This document shows, one piece after another, positions 24,481 to 34,880 of a stretch of DNA of 64,000 nucleotides; within the stretch, counting starts at the first letter, position 1, and every line of letters begins with the position of its first letter. Origin of the DNA: Bactrocera neohumeralis (taxonomy: Eukaryota > Arthropoda > Insecta > Diptera > Tephritidae); NCBI RefSeq assembly GCF_024586455.1, contig NC_065921.1:9269401-9333400 (forward strand), given 5' to 3'. Made by a program: the position numbers and the translations under genes. Under the pieces are notes generated by a model. It made no database searches and had not been told where the DNA came from. It worked only from the letters and a program-made list of their open reading frames with translations.

Positions 24481-25549
24481 GGAGCTTGGTATTTACTTGA
24501 CAAAAAGAAATTGACTTAGTCGAATCGGACAGCGTTTCCTGGTGGATCCTGTCAAATTATACATTTTGTAGGTGAATGCATGAATGCCTTTGGTGTTTTT
24601 TGAAAAGATCTGCGCTACAAATGCAACAGATATGCATACGAATATGTGTGTGTGTCGCACTTTCATTAATTCGGCCATACTAAAAGCGTGAGCGCAACGC
24701 TGTTGTTAATTCACCGCTAAATCTCGCACAACTACTTAACTAATGTTGTAATTTTTTTGATGAGATACTTTGCACGTACTACTTAACTAATTGGTCATGC
24801 ATGCAGCAGCATTGTTGGAATTTCTGTGAGAATGCGCTCAACTGCGTGTGCATGTAGACAAAACCGTCATACATACACACATACCATACAAACATACTGA
24901 TATGCTTTGTGAACTTGCTTGTGTATATGTATAAGTTGGTGCGGTCTTTGCTTTCGCGTGCAACATCAAACAAACAGATGTACATATACATATATAAATA
25001 TATATAAATAGTAGGTTTTTATCTACTCCGTATCATTTCGACTTTGAGCAACACTGGAATTATTAATAATGAAAAAGTAATAATATATTCCGTGCGTATA
25101 TTGGCATTTTGCTACATGCAAAGGTTAAGCGATCATTTGTTTGTAGGTTTGTGGTAGCAACAACAAAATAGCAGCGCTTAACTTGGCATTCATTTAGCGC
25201 CAACAATAAATAATTGTAAAATATAAATATTTTTGTCATACCAATAAAAACCTTGTCTGATGGCGGCACATGCTTGCACACATACATATATACATATACA
25301 CATACATACATATATACATACACTTTTATTAATGGACTTATATGGCAATTTTTGCATTGGAAATTTGATAAATAGTACAATACTTCAAAGCTTCTGAGGG
25401 CTACATTGAACAAGGTAGCAAAATAATTTTGGTAAAATAATCCACCGATCTCAATATGCTAACGCTTCTATATAAATAATAATTGAGATATGCTCTGATG
25501 GAACTTATTATGGTTAATATACAACGCTGGCCAAGTCAAAATTGAAGAT
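24481..25549. other. Intergenic
   Basis: No gene. Contains TA/CA microsatellites (about 24,960-25,010 and 25,275-25,325, the latter CATACATATATACATATACA-type). Confidence 0.5.
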
Positions 25550-25955
25550 AAGGCAGGCTCAATTTGCATTTGGTGCGATATGCAGAGAATCATCACTATG
25601 TTCTGCGCTCGCATGACCTAACTATTAATTCAGAGCTTTAGTGTCAACAATTGCACCGTCTAAAGCAAACAACCGCCCAGAAGTCGCCAGCTGTGGCCAA
25701 TAGTTGATAAATTTTGTTTTTTTTTAGGACAATGTTAGACCACACACATCGATAATGACCAGCTACAAATTGCATAAGCTTAATTTGGAAGCTCTTATGC
25801 ACCCAGCTTATAATCCGAACCTAGTACCAAGTGATTACGACCAGTATTTGTCTATGGCCAACGGTTTTGCCGATAAAAAATTCGCCTCAGAAGAAAAAAA
25901 GCTTGAGAAAATCGACCGTTCCAGCTTTTTCCCAATAGCGATTTCTTTGGGAACA
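25550..25955 (+). mobile_element. DD34D mariner relic, C-terminal half
   Basis: Plus strand. About 25,640-25,740 has CQQLHRLKQTTAQKSPAVAN, and after a frameshift 25,731 on reads DNVRPHTSIMTSYKLHKLNL, EALMHPAYNPNLVPSDYDQY and LSMANGFADKKFASEE. These are the second and third Asp regions of a mauritiana-like mariner transposase, with 34 residues between DN and SDY. The N-terminal half is absent and the C-terminus degenerates after 25,950. Confidence 0.8.
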
Positions 25956-26087
25956 CGGATAAACGATGTATATTTTCACCTAATATCTAACTAATATAAA
26001 TGAAACCTTTATTGTCAGTAAAATCGTTAAGTATTTATAATCTCTATAGAATTTATAATCCGTTCATGTCAAAAATATTCTCGTTTT

Positions 26088-26475
26088 CAGATTTTTGGCC
26101 ACAACTTTTGTTTTAGAACTTTGTGAAAACGGGTTCCACGGCCATTATTTCTAATGTGTTGAATGCGTTTGATCGATGGTAATGGCGTTTTTGGCTTTAA
26201 TTTTTCGACGCAATGGTGCAATTTAATCCTGTGAAATCCATGAATTGTGCATCCAAACAAACACTTCAACACAGCCAAATAGATCCTGATACACCGTCTG
26301 TCCCTCCAGAATAAAGTAATGATCCACCAAATCACCAATAACGAAAAACAAGCAGCACCAGCTTGGTTTTTAAACGACTTTAATGTGGTTTTTTGATTTC
26401 GACTCTTTTTTCCCTCCATTCCGAGGATTGTTGACTTGTTTGCATGTCAAACTCAGAAACCTACATATGTCTCAT
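26088..26475 (-). mobile_element. DD34D mariner relic, central part
   Basis: Minus strand. The codons for IITADETYVGF (first Asp box TGDETWVY), then GMEGKKSRNQKTTLK and, in shifted frame, DHYFILEGQTVYQ (intact form VHHEFxxxGQTVN) are visible. The 110-residue open frame 26,419-26,087 mixes real and shifted codons, so it is not a gene. It lies 130 bp from the 25.6 kb mariner relic but in the opposite orientation. Confidence 0.6.
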
Positions 26476-27099
26476 CAGCAGTTATAATTTCCAAGTACTT
26501 TTTTGTCACAATGTATGTAGTTCATTTTCTACTTTTTAGTCTAAGTTCGCTTAAAACAGTATGACAGTAATTTCCTGTAACGATCTCACTTGAACAGTTG
26601 GGAACGACAGTCTGTTGTGATACCTAAAACTCCTACATTTAATCGAAAATACCTCCATAAAGCGACTCTGTGACTGTCACAAATCTGTTGAGGAGGCTAA
26701 TATTAATTTCGGCTATTTCACCTGGTTCACCGATAGTATGACTTCTGAGATGTTTCGACCTTCATCCTACTTCCACCTTACCTTCCTCCACACAACTTTT
26801 ACTTACCGTAAGACAATGTCCATTTAGAACTCCTACTTTGCTAATAGCAAGTAGTAATGGAGATAGCAGAGCTCTTAACAGAAAACTATTCTTCTAATCT
26901 TCCTACCGAGCTTCAATCCTAACAACGCCTCCTCTCCAGCAACAAAGGAAAAACCATCAGAAGTACACTGGGCAACGCTGTAAGTTTTTCAAGGTGCAGT
27001 TGAAGAAGAAGAAAATTTCAGAATGTCCCAACTGGAAAATCAATTGAGTAAATATTCACTACGCGCCAATTTTTGATCTTTATGCCGCTCTACCCTCTT
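26476..27099. other. Intergenic, repeat-like
   Basis: No gene. 26,800-26,880 resembles 32,500-32,560 (AATGTCCATTTAGAAC / CAGTGTCTAGTTAGAAC), so it is probably dispersed repeat DNA upstream of the LINE tail. Confidence 0.4.
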
Positions 27100-27770
27100 T
27101 GGTACGCCCGCAAAACTATTACTGGTTGACAAGTCGAAATATCTCCTGTCATCAAACAAACAGTCTTCTTACTCGCAACTTGCAACACACGTCACTGTTA
27201 AAGTCTTAGATAATTTCGTCTATCTTGGAATCAGTATCAACACCAACAATAATGTCAGCCTCGAAATCCAAGGCAGAATAACTTTTGCCAACAGGTGCAA
27301 CTTCGGACTGAGTAGGCAATTGAGAAGTAAAGTCTTCTCACGAAGAACAAAGACCGAACTCCATAAGTCACTCATCAATCCCGTCCTGCTATATGGTGCA
27401 GAGGCTTGGACGATGACAGCAGTTGATGAGTCGACGTTACGAGTTTTCGAGAGGAAGGTTCTGCGAAAGATTTATGGTTCTTTGCGTGTTGGCCACGGCG
27501 AATAGCGCATTCGATGGAAAGGTGTGCTGTTCAAGATATATAACGACATTGAAATAGTACAGCGAATAAAGAGACAGCTGGCTAGGTCATGGTGTCCCGA
27601 TGGAAAAGAAGAGTACCCCCCAGTGGAAACAGAGGAAGAGGAAGACCCCCACTTTGTTGAAAAGACCAGGTGGAGAAGGACCTGACTATACTTGGAGCCT
27701 CTTTTGGCTGTTGTAAACTTGGTTACAACCGCGTAAGCGATGTCTACGCCAATGAAGAAGAAAAAGTGAA
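27100..27770 (+). mobile_element. Non-LTR retrotransposon 3' end, best-preserved copy of the family
   Basis: The plus strand encodes the C-terminal part of a reverse transcriptase polyprotein: KVLDNFVYLGISINTNNNVS, then NRCNFGLSRQLRSK, the hallmark INPVLLYGAEAWTM motif, and LRVFERKVLRKIYG at 27,320-27,480. A stop follows VGHGE, and frameshifted remains (KIYNDIEIVQRIKRQ, RWRRT) continue to about 27,770, where the element ends in AAGAAGAAAAAG-type sequence. The LYGAE and RxxERKxLRxIYG block is typical of RTE-like or related LINE ORFs ending in a tail that pairs with HVVRM-type motifs. No catalytic RT core is present, so it is a 5'-truncated dead copy. Confidence 0.8.
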
Positions 27771-29644
27771 AAGTTAAAATAAACAAATTGAAAAATTCTT
27801 AATTAGTGCCGCTGTTGGGTTAACCTTTGCCAAAGAAAAACTATTCAGAAATTGGCTTCAACTTAAAAAAAAGGAAGTCCCTTTTGCTTTACATTTTCGA
27901 ATTTTTTAAAAATATTTAAATTTAAAATTTTACATCCGAAGCAGGCGCAATGGAGAGATGTATAACAAAGATTTTTATCAAATTTGAAGTCGAAAACCAC
28001 GCAATTTTACAAATTCGTCGAAGCGCATATTTTGAAAGCTCGAAACTTTGTCGAAATAAAGTCGATTTTTTTTTTAATTTTTAGACAAGAACACACCCTC
28101 ATAGTGGTTTTCTCTTAGCTGATATTTGGGTAAACTTTAAGTAGTTCAGGTTATTTCTTCTTTTGCTGATTTCCTACGGGTAAAGTAACTCTAAACATAT
28201 TAACGGTACTTTTTTGTATAAATACATGCATTAAAAATATGTCCTTCAATGTAAAGATGAAATGATAATTGAAAACCAAAAACCTCATAAAAAATTTTAA
28301 ACGACGCTTTATTGCCTTGTATAATCTCTGCTATTAAAAAAATAATTTTGAGCAGAAAATAGCTTGAGATATATAAATATATGCGCTGCTATTGAGCAAA
28401 TGTATAAAAATAGAGATGCTGAAGTCTATATATATATTTTTATAGGAATGAAAAAGTCGTAAAGTCTTTACTAAACTGTGACTAAAATGCCGACTGCCGA
28501 TGACGTCACGCAAACAATATAAATCTTACGAAATGCAATGAAAACTTAGAATAACAACAAAAACCACAACTGAGCAGTTTAGTAGCGAAAGTCTACGAAA
28601 TTAATTTAAGAAAGCCCTGAAATGAAAGACATTAAGTTAGACAAGTCGACAAAATACTTTTGTAAATAAATTCAGACAAATCACTGGATATGCTACACAG
28701 ACGGACGTACATATATATAGAGAAACATATGTACAATGTTATGTAGTATTAATATTTTGTATGTATGTGCCAGCTGGTTGAAATGAAATTTGGCAAACAC
28801 AACTGTCAACAACAAACCAAAATATTTTTGTTGAAGCAGTCGGCGCTGCACAGTGGGTCGTTTGGTGTACTTATTGAATTTTTTTCTTCTTTTTTTTAGC
28901 AATTTCGCACAAACTTAAGCGTCCACGCATATATTCACAGGAATTCTAAATTTGCGCCAAATTTTCCATTGCGCTCATTAAATCAAGCCTGTTTACACGC
29001 AATTATCCTCGAAGCGAACACCTTCACCGCTCGAGGTTACACTACTTTTTAGCACATAATAAAGCGACGTGCTCGTAAATCTACTCGTACAATGTATTCG
29101 GTTCGGTTGTATGCTTGCAGATCAACATTTGGACAAATAAAGCAATAAATTAGCCGATTCGCCGTGCATTTGTGGCATAATAACAACTACAACAATAACA
29201 AAAACAGCAATAACAACTCGCATATGGACGAGCTTGGCAAAAATGTAGAAAATCGCAAACAACTTGCTCTTTGCAGACACAAATACACGCCTGAGAGTGT
29301 ATGTGTGTGTGCGTGTGTGCGGATTTCTTGTCCTTGTGTGCGTGTTTTTGCATTGTTCATTGCGGGTTTTAACGATCTGAATGCTAAAAACAAAAATTAA
29401 AATGTTTCCACGGACAGATGTTGAATCGAATTTATAGCCGACTAGACGAATGTGTTGAAACAAACAAAAATAACAATAAAAACAATAATACAAATCTAGT
29501 ATTCTGAGAAAATATTCGCAAGTTTCAATACCAAGAATTTTTATACAGAAATTAAATTCATACAAACAGTTTTGAAAACAAATTGTGTGCTGTGCTTGAG
29601 GTGATTTTCTGAGCAACTTAAAAACAAGAAGAAAAAAAATCGGC
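27771..29644. other. Intergenic
   Basis: No gene. A GTGTGTGTGCGTGTGTGCGG microsatellite at 29,300-29,322 creates the 178-codon minus-strand frame over 29,122-29,658, which is Cys/Phe/Tyr-rich and not convincing. AACAACTACAACAATAAC runs lie nearby. Confidence 0.5.
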
Positions 29645-29740
29645 TGCACCAATGCCATAACACCCTACACAGGTTTATCTCTTATAGCATAAAAGGATAT
29701 AAAATAATACAATTTTGATCGGTCAGTTGAGCAATGAGAA
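29645..29740 (+). repeat. Dispersed repeat, 5' end fragment
   Basis: CCATAACACCCTACACAGG, TATAGCATAAAAGGATATAA and TTTTGATCGGTCAGTTGAGC correspond to the start of the family (as at 212-300). It is cut off within the first monomer. Confidence 0.6.
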
Positions 29741-29889
29741 CTTACTGAGAACATTTAGTTCAATCGATCTCCTGCGTTCCATACTAGGCCAGAAGGCTCC
29801 CGCAGTCGCCCAAAAGCTAGTTGCTGACTATCACCTGCCAAACTCACGCGAAGTCCAGAGCTCCTGCGATAGACGAGGACCCAATTCTT

Positions 29890-30200
29890 CCGCGAAATGA
29901 TGATGATGATGATGAAATGCGAGCTCATCGGCTTTTCAGTTTCTAGCGATTCCGCTATAACCAGGAAGCCAGGCGAGTCAGATAATAAAGTAATTTGAAG
30001 CTATCGAGAATGAGGACAGACACTCCTTGACTAACTTTGAGCGCACTTACCACCCTAAAAGAGGCACTACGGAGCAATACATTTACTCTACCTTAATGCT
30101 AGGGACTGTGCTCTAGACTATGCTTGAGATAGCGCTTCTTACGAAAATCTGAGCTTGGACCCATTCGTGAAAAATTGCACTCTGCCTCTTCTCGAGGAGC
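29890..30200 (-). mobile_element. Non-LTR retrotransposon RNase H remnant
   Basis: On the minus strand near 29,970-29,905 one frame reads WLPGYSGIARN, stop, KADELA. This is the conserved WVPGHSGIxGNxxADELA motif of LINE RNase H with a TGT-to-TGA change at the Cys. Codons for an earlier part of the domain (ending EWVQAQIF) lie near 30,160. An ATGATGATGATG microsatellite follows at 29,897-29,913. Heavily decayed. Confidence 0.6.
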
Positions 30201-30261
30201 TTCACTCGTCTTCAAAATACCCAGCAGGGATAAACTATGCAATGCAGTTGTCCAAGTTTTC

Positions 30262-30460
30262 AGGGATTCAGTCTAAGAAGTAGCGAATTTCAGAAAGCGC
30301 CCACTTTGACTCTTTCATTTACCCAGCTTCCATGAGTCTTCAGTTGAAGAAGCAGAGAATTTGGCACAAGTTATCAGGAATTCAGTCCAAGTAGTAGAGA
30401 ATTTCAGAAAATCTCTACTTAGACTCTTTCATTTACCCAGCTTCCATGAGTCTTACAGCG
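30262..30460. repeat. Local direct duplication, ~114 bp period
   Basis: TTCAGTCTAAGAAGTAGCGA at 30,267 is repeated as TTCAGTCCAAGTAGTAGAGA at 30,381. Both are followed by ATTTCAGAAA, GACTCTTTCATTTACCCAGC and TTCCATGAGTCTT. Two copies, 114 bp apart, within decayed LINE-associated sequence. Confidence 0.75.
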
Positions 30461-30579
30461 GCCTTCGGAAAGCAATGGTCCAAGTTTTCTGGGATTCACT
30501 TAACCACAGTTTCGTAGAGCCAAAATACCATCTTTGGTAAGAAGCCCCACCTCTTCCCAATAGCTCTCCTACAGTAGTA

Positions 30580-30930
30580 AATGGCAAAAAATGTTATAAT
30601 GATCCGATCTGTACAATTTTTTTGGCGATTGTAGCGGTGCTTTGTCATGAAAACATCTTGTCAAATAAAAAAAATTGTTCATAAAAGGACACGATCATTT
30701 TACATTCCAGTTATTTGCTGGTCCGATATCGGCGGTTCTGAGCAATATCTTGGGCAGAAAAGTAGATGTGAAAAATTTCATATCGATATAACAAGAACAG
30801 AGGGACGAATTCGCATATTTACAGATGGACGGACATACATACGAACGAAATCGACTTGCCGATCATTTATACATATACATACATTTCCTACTGGGTGTTA
30901 CAAACTTCGTGACAGCATTTCTGAAGAAGG
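30580..30930 (+). repeat. Dispersed repeat, copy with 3' tail
   Basis: ATAATGATCCGATCTGTACA, then CATCTTGTCAAATAAAAAAA, the terminal variant GTCCGATATCGGCGGTTCTG, and the usual tail GATGGACGGACATACATACG, CCTACTGGGTGTTACAAACT and TTCGTGACAG. A 104-codon open frame over it (30,647-30,961) is incidental. Confidence 0.7.
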
Positions 30931-31869
30931 AAACACTATAAAACCCTTTGGGAAAAGCTAAGAACATTTTCGGGAGCCGGTGTTTTATGATTTAAAATTG
31001 CTTTTGTAGTAAGAATAACTGCAAGTTTTCAATGTTTTTGGAGCTTCAACTTGAAAGTGTGTTGAAATGAGACTTATATCCAATCCATATTAACAATTTA
31101 TGCGACTATGGTTTCTGCGACGAAGTGTAAATGCCTTTTCAACTTCCCCGCTTTTCATTTCAACTCACAACAACATGTTTCACATGTCAAATGTTGCAGC
31201 AACATCCCCCCAAAATGTTGCGCAACAAATCAATATTGCTCTGCGGTGGAAAAATGTTGTGGAGCAAGCTAAATTCCAACAACAACTGGCACATTTAAGT
31301 TCACTAAATACCAACACATATGCACAGCGCCAGCCGTGAGCCTTCGTTACATACATACACCAACACATATGCAGCCACCAACTGTTGCTTTTGCTTGTGT
31401 GCAGACGTTGCAAGCAGCAGCTAAGCAAAACAAAGCCGCCCGGGAGGCATATTTCGCGCTTCTATGCACTTGTTGCTCTTGCCATGCATACGCAGCGCCA
31501 ACTTTACAATAATCCGGGACATGTGCAACAATAAATAAAGTATGCGTGTGTGTGTGCACTCGCATGTTAGCTGAATAGACAATGTTTAAATCCAGCCTGC
31601 TGGTCAATAGCTACTTGTATTTACCAATACTCGCATTCGTAGGGCTAAGCGCTTGCTTCCAGGCAAGGACACATACACATACCGAAGTATATATCAAGGA
31701 TAAGGGATATTTAATGCGAGCAAAATTGCAGGACATAATAAAATTGAAAAAGCGGCTGCAGTCTTCAGCTCAGTCGGACTTTAAAATTTCATTTTGTGGT
31801 CAGCAATTTTATGCTGCGATTTATTTGAGGTAGTTATATGGTATACATACATATGTATATACAGAGAAA
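30931..31869. other. Intergenic
   Basis: No gene. 31,180-31,560 has a moderate-GC patch with CAACAACATGTTTCACATGT and a TGTGTGTGTG run. Overlapping short frames on both strands match nothing. Confidence 0.5.
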
Positions 31870-32215
31870 ATAAGAGAAAAAGTGAACTTCAGTTTCACCG
31901 AAGCTATAATATCTTTCATAGGTGAAATTCTTATGGCATAAAAGGGTATATAAAAGATTTTTTTCTTGATTTTGATCAGTCAGTTATATGCTATAGTCAT
32001 CCAATATCCGCAGTTCTGACAAATGAGCAGCCATTTGAAGAAAAAAAGACGTATGCCTAATTTCAGATCGAATTCTGAAAAACTGAGAGACTAGTTCGAG
32101 TATATACAGACAGACATGGCTACATCGCCTCAGTTCATCATGCTGATCATTTATATATTATATATCAGAAGGAAGTATGTATATTAAACTATGTGATACC
32201 TTTAATGGGGTACCC
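31870..32215 (+). repeat. Dispersed repeat, copy with 5' and 3' tail
   Basis: GTGAACTTCAGTTTCACCGA, AGCTATAATATCTTTCATAG and TTATGGCATAAAAGGGTATA (5' end), then a shortened monomer (TTATATGCTATAGTCATCC, TCCGCAGTTCTGACAAATGA) and the tail with CAGACAGACATGGCTACATC. The first monomer is deleted. Confidence 0.7.
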
Positions 32216-32574
32216 TACCCATGGGTTAGGTTAGATGGCTGATCACTCAGCATTGTGGAGGGATCACACTTAGACAGTTATGTACAGCCCTTTGTGATGT
32301 CGCAAATCTGCCTTGGTCTTTTATTTCTATTTCAGATATTGCACCCAAATTTCTAAAGATATGAGAACCGAGTTGATTTTGTCTTGATTTTGCAAAAGGC
32401 GGGACAATGAAGGAAGAATTGTTGGGATGATTATATATATTATCTTCTTCCAAACAGCGGATGCAGCTGACATCTCCTAAGATATTCAATTTTACTGTAA
32501 GAATTCCAATCGGACAGTGTCTAGTTAGAACCCCTACGACTATTGAAAGAATAGAGGAATGAACAGTGACAAAA
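32216..32574. repeat. Unclassified repeat-like segment upstream of the LINE tail
   Basis: Starts GGGTTAGGTTAGATGGCTGA and includes CAGCCCTTTGTGATGTCGCA and ATCTGCCTTGGTCTTTTATT. The later part (GGACAGTGTCTAGTTAGAAC) resembles the AGACAATGTCCATTTAGAAC stretch at about 26,812, so it is probably a dispersed repeat. No coding evidence. Confidence 0.4.
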
Positions 32575-32895
32575 TTTGATGAGCCGGCGTAACGAGTTTT
32601 CGATAGAAAAGTTCTGCGACAACGGCAAATACCGCAGTAGATGAAACGAGATATACGACGATATTGACATAGCTTAGCAAATTAAGAGATATCGGCTACG
32701 CCATGTTGTCCGAATGAATGAAACCACTCCAGATCTGAAAATATTCGACGCAATAGCCGCCTGGGGGAAACAGATGAAGATGAAGACCTCCACTCCTTTG
32801 GAAAGACTACGTGGAGAAGGACCTGGCTACACTTGGAATCTCTAATAATACGCTATAACTGCGTAAGGGCTGACCACGCCAATAAAGAAGAAGAA
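32575..32895 (+). mobile_element. Non-LTR retrotransposon 3' tail, decayed copy
   Basis: Same family as the 27.1 kb copy, starting within the RVF-RKVLRQ codons. It continues through a frame-broken IYDDIDIA stretch, a GYAMLSE-like segment (intact form GHVVRMD) and a WRRTWLHLE-type end, and stops in GCCAATAAAGAAGAAGAAAA. The shared AAGAAG-rich 3' end with the 27.1 kb copy suggests the natural 3' terminus of the element. Non-coding now. Confidence 0.7.
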
Positions 32896-32929
32896 AAAAG
32901 GACCTTGCGACTGCACATCTGCTGATAAT

Positions 32930-33110
32930 CGACCAGCGCTTGCTGATCAATCCAGTAGTGACCCATAAAAAGCCAACGGAGCTCCTACCTTAGCAAGCTG
33001 ATCAACCTTACAGTTTCCTGCAATACCATTGCTGCCAGGCACCCAAACCATTCAAGACCGATTTCGATAGCAACTCAACAAAATAAAGTGAGCGATTACT
33101 AGTAGACACG
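32930..33110 (-). mobile_element. Non-LTR retrotransposon RNase H remnant
   Basis: Minus-strand frame gives WVPGSNGIAGNCKVDQLAKV then GAPLA, the conserved RNase H C-terminal motif (His of PGHSG replaced by Ser). The fragment is about 180 bp and lies next to an oppositely oriented LINE tail of a different type (32,575-32,895), so two insertions or a rearrangement are involved. Confidence 0.65.
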
Positions 33111-33309
33111 AGACTATAATTTGTCAGCGTGACAACGCACAGCCTCGGCTAAAACTAGTTGAAAACAGCGACTAAAGAGTTGAAAGTAAGAATGTGTTTC
33201 GCGAACTTTGAAATGATTCTAACATAATCGACCCTTCTAAACATACCATTCTGGCATTTTGGGACACAGCAGCCATTATTGGCTAATATTCGATTCCAAT
33301 CGGAAAATA

Positions 33310-34035
33310 TAGCAGCCGTAGCTAAAGTACACACGAAGGCCGTGGAGAGTCGATTCGGTGCCGTTCGCAGCACTTCGGACTGACGTATGCAACGACTTGG
33401 CGCCTTTTACATCCAGCTCTTAAATTGAAAGCGTACAAAATAGAGCTTGCACAAGAACTGAAGCCTTCCCAAGTAACATCGCTCTTCCTAGATGATCCGA
33501 CGATCTCGAGCCAAATAATGTTCACCGATGAGGCCCATTTCTGACTCGATGGGGGTGTCAACAAGCAAAATTGCATTTGGGACGAAGAGCAATCTGAATA
33601 GATTGGTATGGTTTGTGGGCCGGCGAAACATCGGTCCATATTGCTTCAAAAATGATGCCGGTCAGAACATAACCGTCAATGACGACCGTTATTGCGCCAT
33701 GATAAACTTCTATTTGATGACTGAAATTGAAGCTTTAAGTTTATTAAGAGAACACTTCGGTGAGCAGATAATTTCACGTTTTGGGCCGGTCGATTGGCCA
33801 CCAAAATCATGTGATATGACACCGTTAGAATTTTTCGTGTGGGGATGTAAAGTAGTAAAGTCTACAGTCTACGCTAACAATCCCGCTTGGATTCAGGTTT
33901 TGGACCAAGCCAATACACGTGTCATTCGCCAGTTACCAGTCGAAATGCTCGAACGAGTCATCGAAAACTGAACTCAACGGATGGACCATCTGAGACGTAA
34001 CCGCGGCCAACATTTGGAAGAGATAATATTAAACA
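33310..34035 (+). mobile_element. rosa-like relic D
   Basis: Plus-strand transposase remains from the HTH region (33,310-33,480) to the C-terminus (stop at 33,969). Blocks seen are MFTDEAHF, DGGVNKQNCIWDEEQ, GPYCFKNDAGQNITVNDDRY, then EIEALSLLREHFGEQIISRF (a deletion removes the QQDG motif), SCDMTPLEFFVWG (third Asp changed to Glu) and VIRQLPVEMLERVIEN. The terminal sequence is missing: at about 34,020-34,035 it breaks into a different repeat. Confidence 0.8.
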
Positions 34036-34671
34036 TAAGGAAGGGCAAGTTCGGGTGTCACCGAACATTTTATACTCTCGCATGGTAAAGTGATAATCGA
34101 GATTTGATAATACGTCATTTACATATTTTTCAAATACCGTATTTGTGTAAAGTTTTATTCCGCTATCATCATTGGTTCCTAATGTACTACATATATATTA
34201 TACAGAGAAGGCATCAGATGGAATTCAAAATAGCTTTATATTGGAAGAAGGCGTGGTTGTGAACCGATTTCACCCATATTTCGTACATGTCATCAGGGTG
34301 TTAAGAAAATATTATATACGAGAGATATATATGAGATATGGTTCTTGGTCCATAAGTGGGCGGCCATTTCTTCCGTAAAATTTAGTGTTTCTGACGTTTT
34401 TTGTTAGTCGGTTAACGGTCGATTGACCACCAACATCGTGGGCGTGGTTATTACACCATTTTTGAACTTTATGGAAATACCTGAAGAAAACGACTCTGTA
34501 GGGATATGCTAAAGTTTCTAAAAAAAACTTATACGGGCAATCAATTGCGTCCAAATATGCCCCTCCCTAATTCAAACTTTAATATCTTTATTTATGGCTT
34601 AGTTAAAATATAGGTTTTCACGCCATTTTGTGGGCGTGGCAGTGTCCCATCTTTAACCTTCTTATAGAGCC
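34036..34671. repeat. Unclassified dispersed repeat between two rosa relics
   Basis: Begins GGCAAGTTCGGGTGTCACCG, AACATTTTATACTCTCGCAT and continues with GTGGGCGTGGTTATTACACC and TTTTGTGGGCGTGGCAGTG. It has no open frame that I trust. Its content differs from the flanking transposon and looks like a repeat inserted into, or joined to, the end of rosa copy D. Confidence 0.5.
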
Positions 34672-34880
34672 AAAATGCTCGAACGTTTCATCATGATAAA
34701 ATTTTTACTCAATGGATGGACCACCTGAGATGTAGCTTCGGCCAACATTTGAAAGGGATACTCTTCAAAAAATAAATGGGAAAGAATGTTCTTTCGAATT
34801 ATAATAAACATTCCCCATTAGATTTAAAGTTGGTGTGTTTTTTCTTTAAAAAGTAGGTAACCCTTTATATCAAAAAGTGA
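34672..34880 (+). mobile_element. rosa-like relic E, C-terminal end
   Basis: A second copy of the C-terminal end of the family: AATGCTCGAACG codons, TQWMDHLRCSFGQHLKGI-like codons, then the terminal AAGAATGTTCTTTCGAAT and TTTTTTCTTTAAAAAGTAGG sequence. It overlaps in content with the end of copy D, so it is a separate insertion and not the other half of D. Confidence 0.7.

Noticed and set aside
26087..26419. 110-codon frame as a possible gene
   Set aside because: It runs through a frameshifted mariner transposase relic; only shifted frames show the mariner motifs.
29122..29658. 178-codon minus-strand open frame
   Set aside because: Built across GTGTGT and AACAAC microsatellites; Cys/Phe/Val/Thr-His runs are translations of the repeats.
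33528..33971. 147-codon frame as a functional transposase
   Set aside because: QQDG motif deleted, third Asp changed to Glu, first Asp box separated by a stop; a relic only.
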